Source: Sphaerolaimus hirsutus (lineage: Eukaryota; Nematoda; Chromadorea; Monhysterida; Sphaerolaimidae). Taken from it: a stretch of 64,000 nt of DNA. Below, in pieces: positions 1-11,300 of this stretch (position 1 is its first letter; each line of letters begins with the position of its first letter). A program made the position numbers and the translations under genes. Under the pieces are notes generated by a model. The model was given only the letters and a program-made list of their open reading frames with translations, made no database searches and was not told the origin of the DNA. Location: positions 17,449,147-17,513,146 of the forward strand of contig OZ038457.1 of the NCBI GenBank assembly GCA_964036195.1, read 5' to 3'.

Positions 1-959
1 GGCACAGTTCACCAAGCGGACGCCCGTGTTCAAGTTCGGCCCCGCTGTCATGGTGGGTTATTTGTTTGTTGGTTTTGCTAGGTACCTACCGTATTTCCTC
101 GAGATACCCTCACTCAAAATGGGCACTATAACCCCCCCCCCCCTCGAAATCCCCCCCCCAATTTATTGTATAGAGAATGTAATGCGGTTTGTGATCCGGG
201 AAACGCAGAACACATGTTAAAAACAATGACTGTGTTATGTTAGAACCGGTTATATACTGTCTAGGTCTCTCAGTCCATAGAGTGTTATACACGGCGGTTT
301 TTGTTGCATTTTTCGACGTTTGTGTACGTTTCAAACAATTTAGTACTGGGATTTCGAAAAAATTTCCGGCGAAATAATAACCCCCCTCGAAACACCCCCT
401 CGTTTAACCCCCCCCCCCCCCCCCCCGCCCACCCCTCAAAATTTCCACTCTGATCAAATAACCCCCCGGGGGGAATTCGAGGAAATACGGTAAATATTTT
501 TAAGGACAGCATTTTTATTTTTTTAAACACTGAAAAAAATTCGAAAATGTTTTTAAGGAAAAATCGATTGCAGTGTTTTTCTATAGGTGAAATAAAAAAT
601 CGGAGTCCAAGAATTCGAAAAAGTTTTCAAATTTGTTTGCCATCGTTACTGGCACCATCGTAAATAGGTAATCCTTTATGCCACTTGATGGACATGGAAT
701 CACAACCCAATCTCTCACCCGCTCGCAGGAGGCGGTGGGCATCCTGTCCGAGTCGACCGTGCGCGCCAGGCCCGGCTTCATCGTGACCACCATCGACTGC
801 GGCGGTCCCAGGACATCGGACGAGTCGGCCGCCGCCCGACTGTTGTCCGCCGAGGACCCGCCGCCCATGTGCGACTGCGACACCGCCGCCGCTGAGGGAC
901 GCTGGCATCCGAAGGTGAATGGACAGTGTCTAAGGGTGCTGGAGGTCGATGAGTATTGA
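1..959 (+). CDS. 3' end of an unidentified protein gene (two exons visible)
   Basis: Two coding exons in one phase: <1..52, with donor GTGGGT at 53, and 729..959, with acceptor CTCGCAG at 722-728 and stop TGA at 957-959. The first reads ...FTKRTPVFKFGPAVM. The second starts EAVGILSESTVRARPGF and ends QCLRVLEVDEY. The last exon is GC-rich, unlike its flanks. It contains the cysteine motifs TIDCGG and MCDCD and a closing WHPKVNGQC segment. I do not recognise the family. The 676-bp intron holds one TA-flanked MITE (89-490) and the right end of an R-family element (about 499-648). The gene continues off the left edge. Both junctions fall between codons, which supports the model, but no function is assigned. 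Confidence 0.6.
89..490. mobile_element. K-family MITE, TA target site
   Basis: The ends are inverted: CCGTATTTCCTCGAG on the left and CTCGAATT/GAGGAAATACGG on the right, each flanked by TA (87-88 and 491-492). The interior has C-rich and G-rich runs and no coding capacity. The same termini recur at 1309, 17158, 32891, 39505, 46097 and 54494. Confidence 0.8.
499..648. mobile_element. Right-end remnant of R-family hAT-like element
   Basis: The segment ends GTTTGCCATCGTTA, identical to the right terminus of the complete R element at 36173-36617, and has the same upstream TTCGAAAA-rich sequence. No matching left end was seen, so it is truncated. Confidence 0.55.
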
Positions 960-1308
960 TTGTTGGGTGTGCGTGCAGATTGTGTGTGTGCGAAGGATTT
1001 ACGCAGTGTTGTTTTTGATTGGGTTTAAGCTAGACGACATAGACTTTAGGCAGACTTTTTGAAGGATTGGGTTTTCAAGTGCCGATCTAAATCTTTTCAA
1101 ATTTGAACGATCTCATTACTGGTGTGATTTGCCGAGAGCAAATTCTGCACTTAAACTTAATATACCCCATCTGAATGGTATGAGAAAATTGTTGAAAAAA
1201 AATATGACAGCACTAAATATAACCTAAAAAGTACTATAAAAAGTGGTAGATGGGTGTGGTAGGAAACCAAATTTGCAATACGTGTTTGAACATAGCAAAA
1301 ATGGCATA
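960..1308. other. Intergenic, nothing recognised
   Basis: AT-rich 3' flank of the left-edge gene. I see no exon, RNA gene or repeat boundary here. Confidence 0.5.
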
Positions 1309-2139
1309 CCGTATTACCTCGAAATACCCCCATGAGGGTTTATTATATCGCCAGCAAAATTTGAGGGGGTTAATTCGAGGGTTTTTTTTTATTTCGTCTG
1401 AAATTTTCGTAAGGATCGTAGTAAATAGTAGGTATTGCGTACCCAAAACAGGTAATAAATGTGTCCAAACAGGATATACGTCGATAGCTGCTACACAAAC
1501 TAGTCTATGTGTAGCTGCAATGCAAATTAGCAGTAATGCTGCGATTACAGCTCGGGCGTAAAATTGACCAGGGTAAAATTGATTTTTGGGCGTAAAATTA
1601 ATTACAGGTGAATGGAATGGCGTTGTAATTTCAGTCAAAGAAACCGCACACGCAGATGTTGCTTGTGTCCAAAGCTCATCAGTTTATTTTAATTGTACTC
1701 GAAGTTATGAATTTTGGTGCAAATGTTTTTAATTCTACGCCCTAATTTTACGCAACTTACAGCGCATAATTGAAAAATTGAATTGAATTGAAATGCTAAA
1801 ATTCATAACTCCCAGTACGATTAAAATAAACTCATGAGTTTTGGACGCGAGAAACGTCTGCATCTAAGCGTTCTTTGAGTGAAATAACAATGTCATATCT
1901 TTATCCATTCATCTGTAATTAATTTTACGCCCAAAATGAATTTTACGTCTGAGCTGTAATCGCAGCATTATAAGTGCATCATGTACATTGCATACATGAT
2001 GTGCATCATACCGGATGGGGGCATTAAGAGGGGGGTTATTATTTTCCCAGCCCATTTTGAGGGGGGGGGGGTATTATTTCCCCAGCCTATTTTGAGGGGG
2101 GGGGGGTAATTCAAGGGGGGATACTTCGAGATACTACAG
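1309..2139. mobile_element. K-family element carrying a nested foldback
   Basis: The left end CCGTATTACCTCGAAATACC is preceded by TA (1307-1308). The right end is degenerate (TTCGAGATACTACAG) and followed by TA. Inside, 1537-1978 is a separate inverted repeat: ATGCTGCGATTACAGCTC at its left and the complement GAGCTGTAATCGCAGCAT at its right. Interior sequence around the CATGTACATTGCATACATG palindrome (1980-2010) recurs in the K element at 46097-48004, so the two belong together. Confidence 0.65.
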
Positions 2140-2497
2140 TAATTTGTGTTTTGCGTACCCCAACCCTACGAGTTATGTTCTCTCACAATCGCTTTAATAA
2201 AGATATTGGTGCAGTGAGTAATTTTTTTGCCATAGCTCTGCAGTAAGGTGCGGATTTTGTCCAGTTGTTGTATTTAGATGTCATGATGTATTTATTTACT
2301 GTATTTTCGAACTTTTCGATCATTTTCAACGATCCCCAGTTTGTTTACTGTGCGACTTGCGCAGCTGTCATATCATTTCTGGTTGAAAATCCGTCTAAAC
2401 ATTTGCTATTTCCGTTTTCGTTCGTCTCTACTGGTTTTGTGTAAATCTTAAGAAGTCATGGTTTTCTATGAGAATTTCACTTACCTACACTTGCCGC
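2140..2497. other. Intergenic, nothing recognised
   Basis: AT-rich unique-looking sequence between two transposons, without a supported exon. Confidence 0.5.
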
Positions 2498-3084
2498 TAG
2501 GGTTGGGACGATATATCGTATCGAATATCGATATCGAAAATTTTGAAAAAATAACGAATATCGACCATTTTTTTCTCGATATTTTCGATATTCTATACTC
2601 CCTGGGCCTGACTTCAAATAAGCCAGGAATGGCACTATTAGAAGGTGATTTCATAAGCAATTTTAACAAATTTTGCGCGCAAGTGTGCACTTTGTTCTCA
2701 CATGACAGGTATTTTTGTTTCAGCATTTGCGGCAGCATCAAATCATGTGCAAATGCACTCTCAGATGTTCACATAAGAGTATATGTATGTTTAATAGCTA
2801 CTTACACCATGGGAACATCAATGGCACCATGGCATGGCACCTATAAATGGGGCTGGCACCTTTTACTTACCACATCTGTCACATTTTGAATCATTTTCTC
2901 ATTTTGATCATTGTGTGCCATTTAAATTTGTATCATCTACTTTTCAGTAGAGATGATCAGTTGGTTTGTGATCAAATGGAAATGAGATATGCCCTGCTAT
3001 ACCAAAAGCAAAATATCAAAACTATCGAGTTTCAGAAGAATATATCGAATATCGATATCGAGAAGTCGTATCGTCCCAGCCCTA
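2498..3084. mobile_element. E-family hAT-like MITE with exact 8-bp TSD
   Basis: Termini are TAGGGTTGGGACGATATATC and the inverted TATCGTCCCAGCCCTA. The exact duplication CTTGCCGC lies at 2490-2497 and 3085-3092. Both subterminal regions are short arrays of ATCGATAT/TCGAATAT. The middle is non-coding and includes GGCACCATGG-type motifs. Confidence 0.9.
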
Positions 3085-3514
3085 CTTGCCGCTGTGATAA
3101 TTACTAGTCAAAGGAATTCGTTGTTGTTGTTTTTACAAAAATATTTTGATCCTCTCGTCACTAACAGATTTTATTCAGGCATATTAAATATTATATGAAT
3201 ATATATATATATATACCTATATGTATGTAGACGTGGAAGAAAACGTTTTTAACGACCCCGCTTTTATAAAACATGTATTATAAAAAGAAGAAACAATTTC
3301 TTTTACGTGAAGCTACATGCTTCAACGCAAAAAAAAACAACCTAATTAGTGCAGCAGTACTGAAAATTTCGGTTGCCGTTTAAAACATCTAGAAATCGGT
3401 CAAAAACTCCGGACAATGCTAGGCACATCTACATGAAGCCTCTATGCAATCAACCATATACATACCTATATACCTGAAACAAATAAACAATTGACAATTC
3501 ATGCATTCAACAAT
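3085..3514. other. REXO4 3' flank
   Basis: AT-rich, with a short (AT)n run near 3200. On the minus strand an AATAAA lies at about 3171-3176, some 340 bp past the REXO4 stop, and could be its poly(A) signal. Nothing else was recognised. Confidence 0.35.
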
Positions 3515-6500
3515 TCACTTGGCAGCCGCCCTCTTTCCCTTGTTCGGTTTGTCCCACTTCTTGTACAGCTGGTAGAGCGACATCGCCGTACGGGCGTCCT
3601 GAACCTAGAAACGTAAACGCTAATTTTGTAAGGCGGGGCCAGACAAACAACCCGCAAAATGAAACCAACCGAATCGTGTTCCCCAATTTGAACGCGCATG
3701 CCGAGACCGATTTCCGCCAGAACTTTGAGCGACGGCGTGCCGGTGACTCCGGCGGCGCGGGCCATGTTGCGCAGGTACTTGAACTTGGCCGTGTCGCGCA
3801 CCAAGTTCTTGGGGTGTTGCAACTCTAGCACCTGCGCGTGGAAGCTTGTGAATGTTTACGTGGCTGTGCGAGACTATACTAGTTTACATTCGTTTACGAG
3901 TAATGGTAAAAACTGAAAATTTAGGTAATTTAAGTTCAAATGAGTCAATTCGGTCGAATGATTTAGTTTAATTTTAATGGATGAAAGTTTACATTTGAAA
4001 ATTTGAAAACCAAAACACGTGGCATACAATAATTGTACACTGTACAATTGATGGTGACATTTCGCCACATCAGTTTTCACCGAAATCACTGTGCAAACTA
4101 GTGCGCGTAAGCACGATCTCTAGACGGAAAACCAACTGTTCAAAAGCTGCCGAGAAGTCGAAATTACTTTTTTAATCTGGCACCACTTAATGATGGAAGA
4201 GCACCAGTAAAAACAGCGCCAGGAAAAAACAAGGCAAAGGGCGCCAGCGCCACGGCGCTATTCCATCACTAATACCACCTATAGCCAATATGCGGACAAA
4301 TTCAAATAGTGGTTCGAAAACTCCGCACAACTTAGTATCCGCAGCTTGACACACCCACCCTGAAATCGTTGTGCAGCGCGTGGCCGACGACCACCTTGCC
4401 GTCGATCAGCTGCAGCACGGTCGTCCTGGCGTCATCGAATTCGACCGCGTTAGCAAGGTGGCCCGGCCGCATGCCGCTCACCGCCGTCCGCCAGTCGGTC
4501 ACCTTGGAAATGTGACGATACGTTGAAGCGGGGTTTGTATAAAGTCAAAATTTTAGAGGTGATGCGCCTTGATTAGGGTTCAAACGATATCACTTTGCGA
4601 TATCGATATTCGATATTTTTTCAAAATTTTCGATATCGATATTCGATATTTTTTCAAAATTTTCGATATCGATATTCGCTACGATATGGACCCTCGATAT
4701 CGATATTCGATATTCGATACTAAAAAATGGTCGATATTCGATATCGATATCGATATTTCGATATTTTCGATATTCAATATTTAGCTTTTGGTATAGCAAG
4801 GCATATTTCAAGCAGCATATTGTATTTTCATATGGTTGCAAACATAGTTGATTATCTCTTTACTGAAAAGTACAATTGATTTCACAAGGTTTACAATGGT
4901 CAGAATGAGAAAATCGAAGAAAAAACATGACGAATCAAATTGTATCAGACAAACAAAAATTGGTAGATATTACAATTCATACTTATAACCCAATTGATTA
5001 AGGGCATGTTGCAAAAAAGCAGCAAATCAGCATTTTCTGGCTTCAAATTTGAGGTAGGTAGTTCAGTAGGTATGTGGCCAAGCCAAATACAAGAAATGTG
5101 GAGTAAGCACTCCAACAAAGATGACATTAAATACTTTACTTTTACTCATCAACTTAGATACTTTAGGCAAATCAAATTAATCACAAATATCTCAAAACAA
5201 AAATAATAACTTAATTAAGGACATTATACAGGTTCGATATATCGAAAATATGGTCGATATTTGATATCGATATTCGATATTTTTTCAAAATTTTCGATAT
5301 CGATATTCGATATTCGATATTTTTTCAAAATTTGCGATATCGATATGCGATATTAAAAAATGGTCGATATCCGATATTCGATACGATATATCGTTTAAAC
5401 CCTAGCCTTGATTATTCTGAATGTCGATTTGCTGAATTTTCGACATAACCTAAATACACCGAATAGTCATAAGTCATTATGAGAAAGTCATCCTTAGCAG
5501 GTGGCAGTCCCGCGCCCTGTGACTGGCCGGTCGAAGTTAATCCCAATCTCCAAACCATCGCCACCAACCTTCTCCCTGGGCCTGACTCTAACATCATAAA
5601 AGACCCTTCCATTCACATCGACCAGGGACACGCGCGCGAGCAGGTCCGTCCGGCCCTCGGCGCCGCCGCCGACGTACTCGCAGTCGAGCGCGACGCATGT
5701 AGACACGCTGGACGCGGCCGGCGGCGCCATGCCCATGCTGAGGCTGGTGGGCGCCATGCTGTGGTGGTGGATGTGTATGAGAGGGAGAAATGACCCGTCA
5801 ACCCAAAGTGCCTGCGCACACTAGTTTTCACACGAATTTTCGAAAACTCATAAATAAACCAATTTGGATAGCCAACCCAAATCACCTAATTAAATTTCCA
5901 GAGCGGGGATAAAAGTTCCCCATTCCGACCCCACATATGTATCTATGTATTTTCAGCTATATTGAGGTGTATGACAATGACTTTTAATTTGAACGTGTTT
6001 GAGTTTTCCACAATGAGTCATTTTTAATCTCCGTCAACTGTTGTTGACGGCCACCTCATTGTAGAAAACTCAAATGCGTTCTTAGCTGATTTATGAGTTT
6101 TCGAAATTTCGTGTGAAAACTAGCGTGCGCAGGCACATTGGGTTGACGGGTCATATTGGGTTATATTGGTTCAGCAGAGACTAGTTGACAAATGAAGTTG
6201 ACAAATTTTATGGATCGGTTTTGAACACAATAGAGATTACCGGAATGAGGAGCCTCCTATAAAATCCATGGAAATTACTCGATACCAGTGTAGTGGCCGC
6301 GTACTGGCGGTCACTGATATTTATTTGGGATGAGGAACGATTTTGTTATGGCGGCCGAATTCACACTCTGTATTAGTATGCAGGCAAGCGCCAAGTAGCC
6401 GATATTCACTAATTATTACCACGCGTTTATTTGGCGATTTAGGTTAATCAAATTAGTAGAATACAGGCAAATCGATTCTCAAAAGTCCCAAAATAGATGT

Positions 6501-7859
6501 AGGAAAAATATGAGTCAAAATACAAATTATGTAGACTGAATTCGAATAGGAAAAACGGCGTTGCACCACTACAGGAAATGTACATGTAAATGAATGGCGC
6601 CAATACCTATAAATTGTCTACTTAAAGATGTAATAAATGTATAGCTTACATAGGATACAAATGGGGCACCTATAAATGGACACCTTTTAGAAAACCGACG
6701 CTAACCTTACAAAGAATGCGTCTGGGAAGCTAGTGGGCGGGCAAATGGAATTCAAAACTACAGTAGGAAAATGAATAAAAAACCTTATATAAAATGGCGC
6801 AGAAACGCGGCGGCATAACACCAGTCCTATTTGATCGGATTATATGTCGGTTTATGGTTATTTTCGACTCGATTTAACTGTCTATGAATTATCATTAAAC
6901 TCTCAATTCTCAACTGAATAACAGCAAATCCAAACGACTACCCAAACCGCTGCATTGCATGACATCAACATCAACCGAATGCTGTTTATGTTATGTCTTC
7001 AACTAGAGGGAAGCAATTCACGAGCAAATGTCAAAGTTGTCCGCAAGAAATATGACATTTTACATATTTCGAATTCAACTAGATGAAGTAGGCATAAATA
7101 GCTTATAATCACAGGGGTCAACACATCCGTCAACTACTATCAACAAAGATCAAAAAAGATTCATTCAAGTAAACTCAAAAGGAGTTCAAAACAAATTTGT
7201 CAACTTAGAAATTTTGGTCGTCAACTTAAGTAAATAGCCACATCAAGTCGGTCGATTAACTAACACAGCCATGGCTTCAGTGTCACGTTGCAGCAGCTGC
7301 TGACGCTTCTCTTTTTTCTTTTTCCATCTGTACTGAACGGCCTTCCACTGGTCATCATTGAGAGGTTGGCGAAGGCGCCCTGCTGCTTCAACGTCCATCT
7401 GAATGGAACGGGATCGACTTTTCGGGATCGGGATTCGGCTCACGGGATAGCGATTGTTGATAAAGTGTGGTATTCAGCATTTTTCTCTAATTTTTCTAAA
7501 AAAAGTTCTAAAAACACACTTGGATGCCAGTAAGTGTAGTTATGGATTATGGGTATTCATCGAGATTTTAAAACTTTTGAAATCGGGATTGGCACTTCAG
7601 ATGATACAAAACGAAAACTCCGACAATACACAACGAAAACAAAGTGACAAACCTTAGTTTTCAGGGCTAGCCAATTGCTTGAAATCTCAGGGCGACTGGT
7701 GCCCGCAGTGCTTAACTGAATTGGCGGCGGGTTATCGTCAGTTACTGCGTTCGGAGGCTTCAGACTTTCATTGAGCTTGAATTTTCGCTTGGACACTTGG
7801 CCGATTATATTCTTCTTCTTGCTTCGCGTCTTTTCACCCACAGATTTGCTAGTTTTCAT
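3515..7859 (-). CDS. REXO4: REXO4-like DEDDh 3'-5' RNA exonuclease
   Basis: Exons on the minus strand: 7859-7653, 7398 to about 7267, 5758-5569, 4502-4359, 3831-3670 and 3604-3515 (stop TGA at 3517-3515). The catalytic domain has the expected motifs: Exo I in VALDCEYVGG, Exo II in VVGHALHNDF, Exo III His/Asp in GEHDSVQDAR, plus VTDWRTAVSGMRPGHL and TPSLKVLA typical of the REX4 family. The family trims structured RNA and is linked to ribosome biogenesis in the nucleolus. The N-terminus is Lys-rich and contains SSNWLALKTK, like the family's conserved QNWKAL segment. No ATG opens the reading frame above 7859, so I start at MKTSKSVGEK. A further 5' exon is possible. The exon near 7267 and the one at 5758 do not join in phase, so a small exon in 5759-7266 is probably missing. 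The junctions among the last four exons are all phase 0. Confidence 0.88.
4574..5404. mobile_element. E-family hAT-like MITE in a REXO4 intron
   Basis: It starts TAGGGTTCAAACGATATC and ends GATATATCGTTTAAACCCTA. The exact TSD GCCTTGAT lies at 4566-4573 and 5405-5412. Dense CGATAT repeats occupy both subterminal zones. It accounts for about 839 of the 1066 bp of that intron. Confidence 0.92.
5791..6153. mobile_element. Foldback MITE (CACACTAGTTTTCAC type)
   Basis: Long inverted repeat. The left begins TGACCCGTCAACCCAA and continues GCGCACACTAGTTTTCACAC. The right is its complement and ends TTGGGTTGACGGGTCA. An inner pair (TTTTCGAAAACTCATAAA and its complement) extends the stem. No ORF. Confidence 0.8.
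6154..7240. other. REXO4 intron sequence, no feature recognised
   Basis: AT-rich. No complete repeat or clear exon was seen. A short REXO4 exon is expected somewhere in this stretch to restore phase, but I could not place it. Confidence 0.4.
7399..7445. mobile_element. D-family remnant abutting a REXO4 3' splice site
   Basis: On the minus strand it reads CCCGATCCCGAAAAGTCGAT, then CCCGTTCCATTCAG and the exon. The first part is nearly identical to the right end of the intact D element (about 61158-61190), and the sequence diverges just before the D terminus TGAACCCTA. Confidence 0.55.
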
Positions 7860-8005
7860 TATAGGAGTAACTGAAGGGTGTAGTGATTTTTTGAAAGTTT
7901 TATTGGATCGTTTGCAACTGATAAATGATAAGAAGGCCGCTTGTGGCTTGGTATTATCCACCAAATAAACATTGTAGTATTTTGGGATAAAAGGCGGTGG
8001 AATTT

Positions 8006-8011
8006 TTTATT
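8006..8011 (-). promoter_or_regulatory. Candidate RTRAF poly(A) signal
   Basis: AATAAA on the minus strand about 300 bp past the RTRAF stop and just before the REXO4 5' region. Position only. No cleavage evidence. Confidence 0.3.
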
Positions 8012-8309
8012 CAAAGCACGAATACCAGTTTTTATGAATTAATTGGTATGTAGGAAAGCCATCGACGATTAACACAATCACGGTTCACAGCGAAAATGTG
8101 ACAAAAAAGCAACAAAAAAAAACACGTTATTTATCGCTGGTATGACATTCGGTAATGAAATTCCAAATGGGACAACGAACGTCAACTACTACGGGCACAT
8201 ATTTTAAACAAATGACCATAATTTTGAGGCGTAAAATGAAAAATATACAGGGAAAAACAACGGGACACTGACCAAATGAAACAACAAAGCTTTGAATACA
8301 AAACTGTGA

Positions 8310-11300
8310 CTAGAATCCCACTTTCCCCAAACGATCGTCAGTTTTCGGATCCGCAGTGAGGTTCTGCACGGCCACAATGGTCTCGTTGATGCCAGTCTGC
8401 GCAGCACACAAAAATTTTGCCGCACAAACAAATTAACGTAAAAGGAAGCCATGCAAACCACCAGAGTTGTTAAAAGTACCGAACTTTTTTCAAAGTATGC
8501 ATATGTGGGAAGTGTTTTGTTTTTACTCACCCCCCCCCCCCCCGAGTACAGAATGCGTGAAGTAATTTTTTATACTTTTACTCTCGAGTAAATGAGATTC
8601 CCAGAAAGCGTAATGGTGAGTATTTTTTCACAGGAAAGCGTAAAAAAAGAGTCAAATTACCGTTTTTTTCGAGGTTGCATTGTTTCATATGCTAGCCGAT
8701 TCAAATGCTAGGAAAAAGCACTGATTCATATGCTGAAATGCTTCAAATGCTAATGTGCTATGATTCACATGCTGGAAAAAAATTGTTTCATGCCACTAAT
8801 TATGCACGATTCATATGCCATTTAATGCTACATTTCATATACTCACTCACTATTGTTTCATACACATTTTTTTACACGTCTCATATGCTGCATTTGAACA
8901 CACTTGTTATGCCATTTATGTATGCGGTATTTCAAAGGGATTAACCCGATCGGGGTTACGCGTCCCCAGCGTCAATCACAATCCCATCCATTGCTGTGTG
9001 TGGTAAGTTTTCAAAGGTGGGATACAAGGCGCACATCTAAGACTCGCTTTGCCTAAGAACCAAACATGCCCCACAGGAACTAACCACAAAAATTGATCAA
9101 GGTCAAAAGTCATCGTTTTTAAGGCTGTTTTTTTTTTAAATTCATAACTTTTGGATCACTATCTAACGAAGTAATATTTTGGATTTTGATTAAGATAGTT
9201 AAGGATATTATTGGTCCGTACAAACAAGCTTCATCAGACTTTTTTTTCACTGAAAATTATGGCTGAAATTTTTAAAATGGCACCAAATTTTCAGTTCTGA
9301 ATTGAGAGCTTCGCTTTTTTTACAAAAATCAAGAATCAAGTTTTGAATTAAGTGAATTGTAAAGTGTGTGCAGTAACCAAAGATGAGTTGTGCGTATTGG
9401 CATTGATTTTAAAATTGTTTTGTTTCATTGCCTTTCCCTGTTCTTGTAACAATGAGTAATAGTACTGTACTTGTAACAAGTTGTAACAGAGATGACGCAA
9501 AAAGTATGGCACAAACAATAGTACTACAACATATGAATCGATGCAGTATGGCATGTGAGATGTAGCATTTGGCGAGCATGAAACGATTTTATGCTGGCAT
9601 ATGAATCGCAGCTAATTGGCATATGAGGTGATGCTTTACAGCAGCATATGAAACGGTCAGCATATGAAACGGTCTGGCCTAGTTTTTTTCTCGAAAATGA
9701 AGAAAGGCGCATTATGAACGTTTACCCCACACAACAAAAAGGCGTTTGCTTTCTTTTTATAAGTGTTCTGTAAGAAAAGCACGTGTTTTGAATAGCAAAA
9801 TTACTCTTTCTGTACTCGCACAAATGACTCTATTGTACTCGAGTACTCTCAAAAAGTAAGCGTACAGGCGAGTACAGATACGTTTTTCAAAGTATGCGTA
9901 TGCGTATTTACTCGGTACTCGAGTATGCGTACTTTTTGAGTAAAAGTAAATACACATTAACAACCGTGCAAACCACCTGCAGTTCTCTCATCTGATGCAC
10001 ATGCAGCAGCCTCAATGCCCGCAGCGCGTTATCCATGATTTTGTCGCCGGTTTCGGTGGGTAGGTGGAAATCCTCCAAACGAGCATTCGCATCTGGTTCG
10101 ATCGCAGCGGCTTTAGTACCGCCAGCCGCCTGGTCAACTTTTGTCTTGGACAGGCGGTCTTTGACCAGCGTGCACACGGCGCGCAGAGTCACCAAGTGGT
10201 CGGGGTGCTCGGCGACCTTGCACAGGCGCGCTAGTTCGGACACGCCCCGCTTGAACTCGTCGCTCTCGACTGGTGTATGCGAGGTCGTAAATTATTTTGT
10301 TCGCGGGTGCTATTGACCGAAATCTTGCGGCATGAAGTACGGTTTGAACGTGATTCCTATCCCAAACTCTAATGATTTTCGGGATTCAGCGACCTCAACC
10401 CCGAAAATTTTGAAATGCCAACCCGATCCCAAAAATTGTCAAATCCTAATCCCGATCCCGATAAAATTTCCCAAATCCGGATCCCTGAAAAATTTGCCAA
10501 ATTACTTTTTGCACCGAGAAGTGTTAATGGAAGCTGTGGAATTGAAATTTTTTAGCAAACAAGATTAATTTAACACATCGTAAAAAAAACATTATCCCCA
10601 CTAGGATTGGAAAAACTCGTTTTTTTAACTCGATGTTTTTTTTAAAAAAACAACGTTTTTTTATAATAAAAAACCTTTTTTTTTAAAGCTCCCAGATATG
10701 ACCTTGTGTCAACATATATAGGTATATCAGACAGTGGCAATACTCTGTGATGTTATATATGACCATATAATGGCTTTAGAGCCATGGGATAGCATTTAAG
10801 TGGTGATTTGTGTCAAAAATATCAATTTTTCGTCGACATGTTCGTATATCGCCTTATAGTCGAATGTTCGTGACTTCGGGTGAAGTTTGGCATAGTGGAA
10901 TAGTGGTCAAACAAGGTTATAAAAGGAGGTTGTTACTTTGGGAGTGAAGTGACACACTGTGGAGGTACATGGAAGTGCATTACCTCAATATTATATACTA
11001 CAGCAACATATTACGGCTTATAAACCCATGGTAGAACATAGAAATGGATGCGTTGATACTAAAAATGCCACAAAACCAATGAAAACAACCACCAATGTCA
11101 ATTGATGTCTGAAATTGCGCGCTTGCGCGCAAAAATTTTGCAAAATCTCTAGTGCTTAGTACTAAAAATTTCGGCCGATGTTTTTTAAAAAAATTAAAAA
11201 AATTTAAATAAATTAAAAATTAAAAATAAATTAAAAAATTTTTTCGGACGTCATGTTTAAAAAAACGTTTAAAAAACATCGGCCAACCCTAATCCCCACA

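Noticed and set aside
2498..2510. TTAGGG/TAGGGTT words as interstitial telomere repeats
   Set aside because: They occur singly at element ends with 8-bp TSDs, not in tandem, so they are hAT-like termini.
4569..4841. Tyr/Ile/Asp-rich ORFs such as [11 protein letters not shown] here and in other E elements
   Set aside because: They come from CGATAT arrays in MITE subterminal regions.
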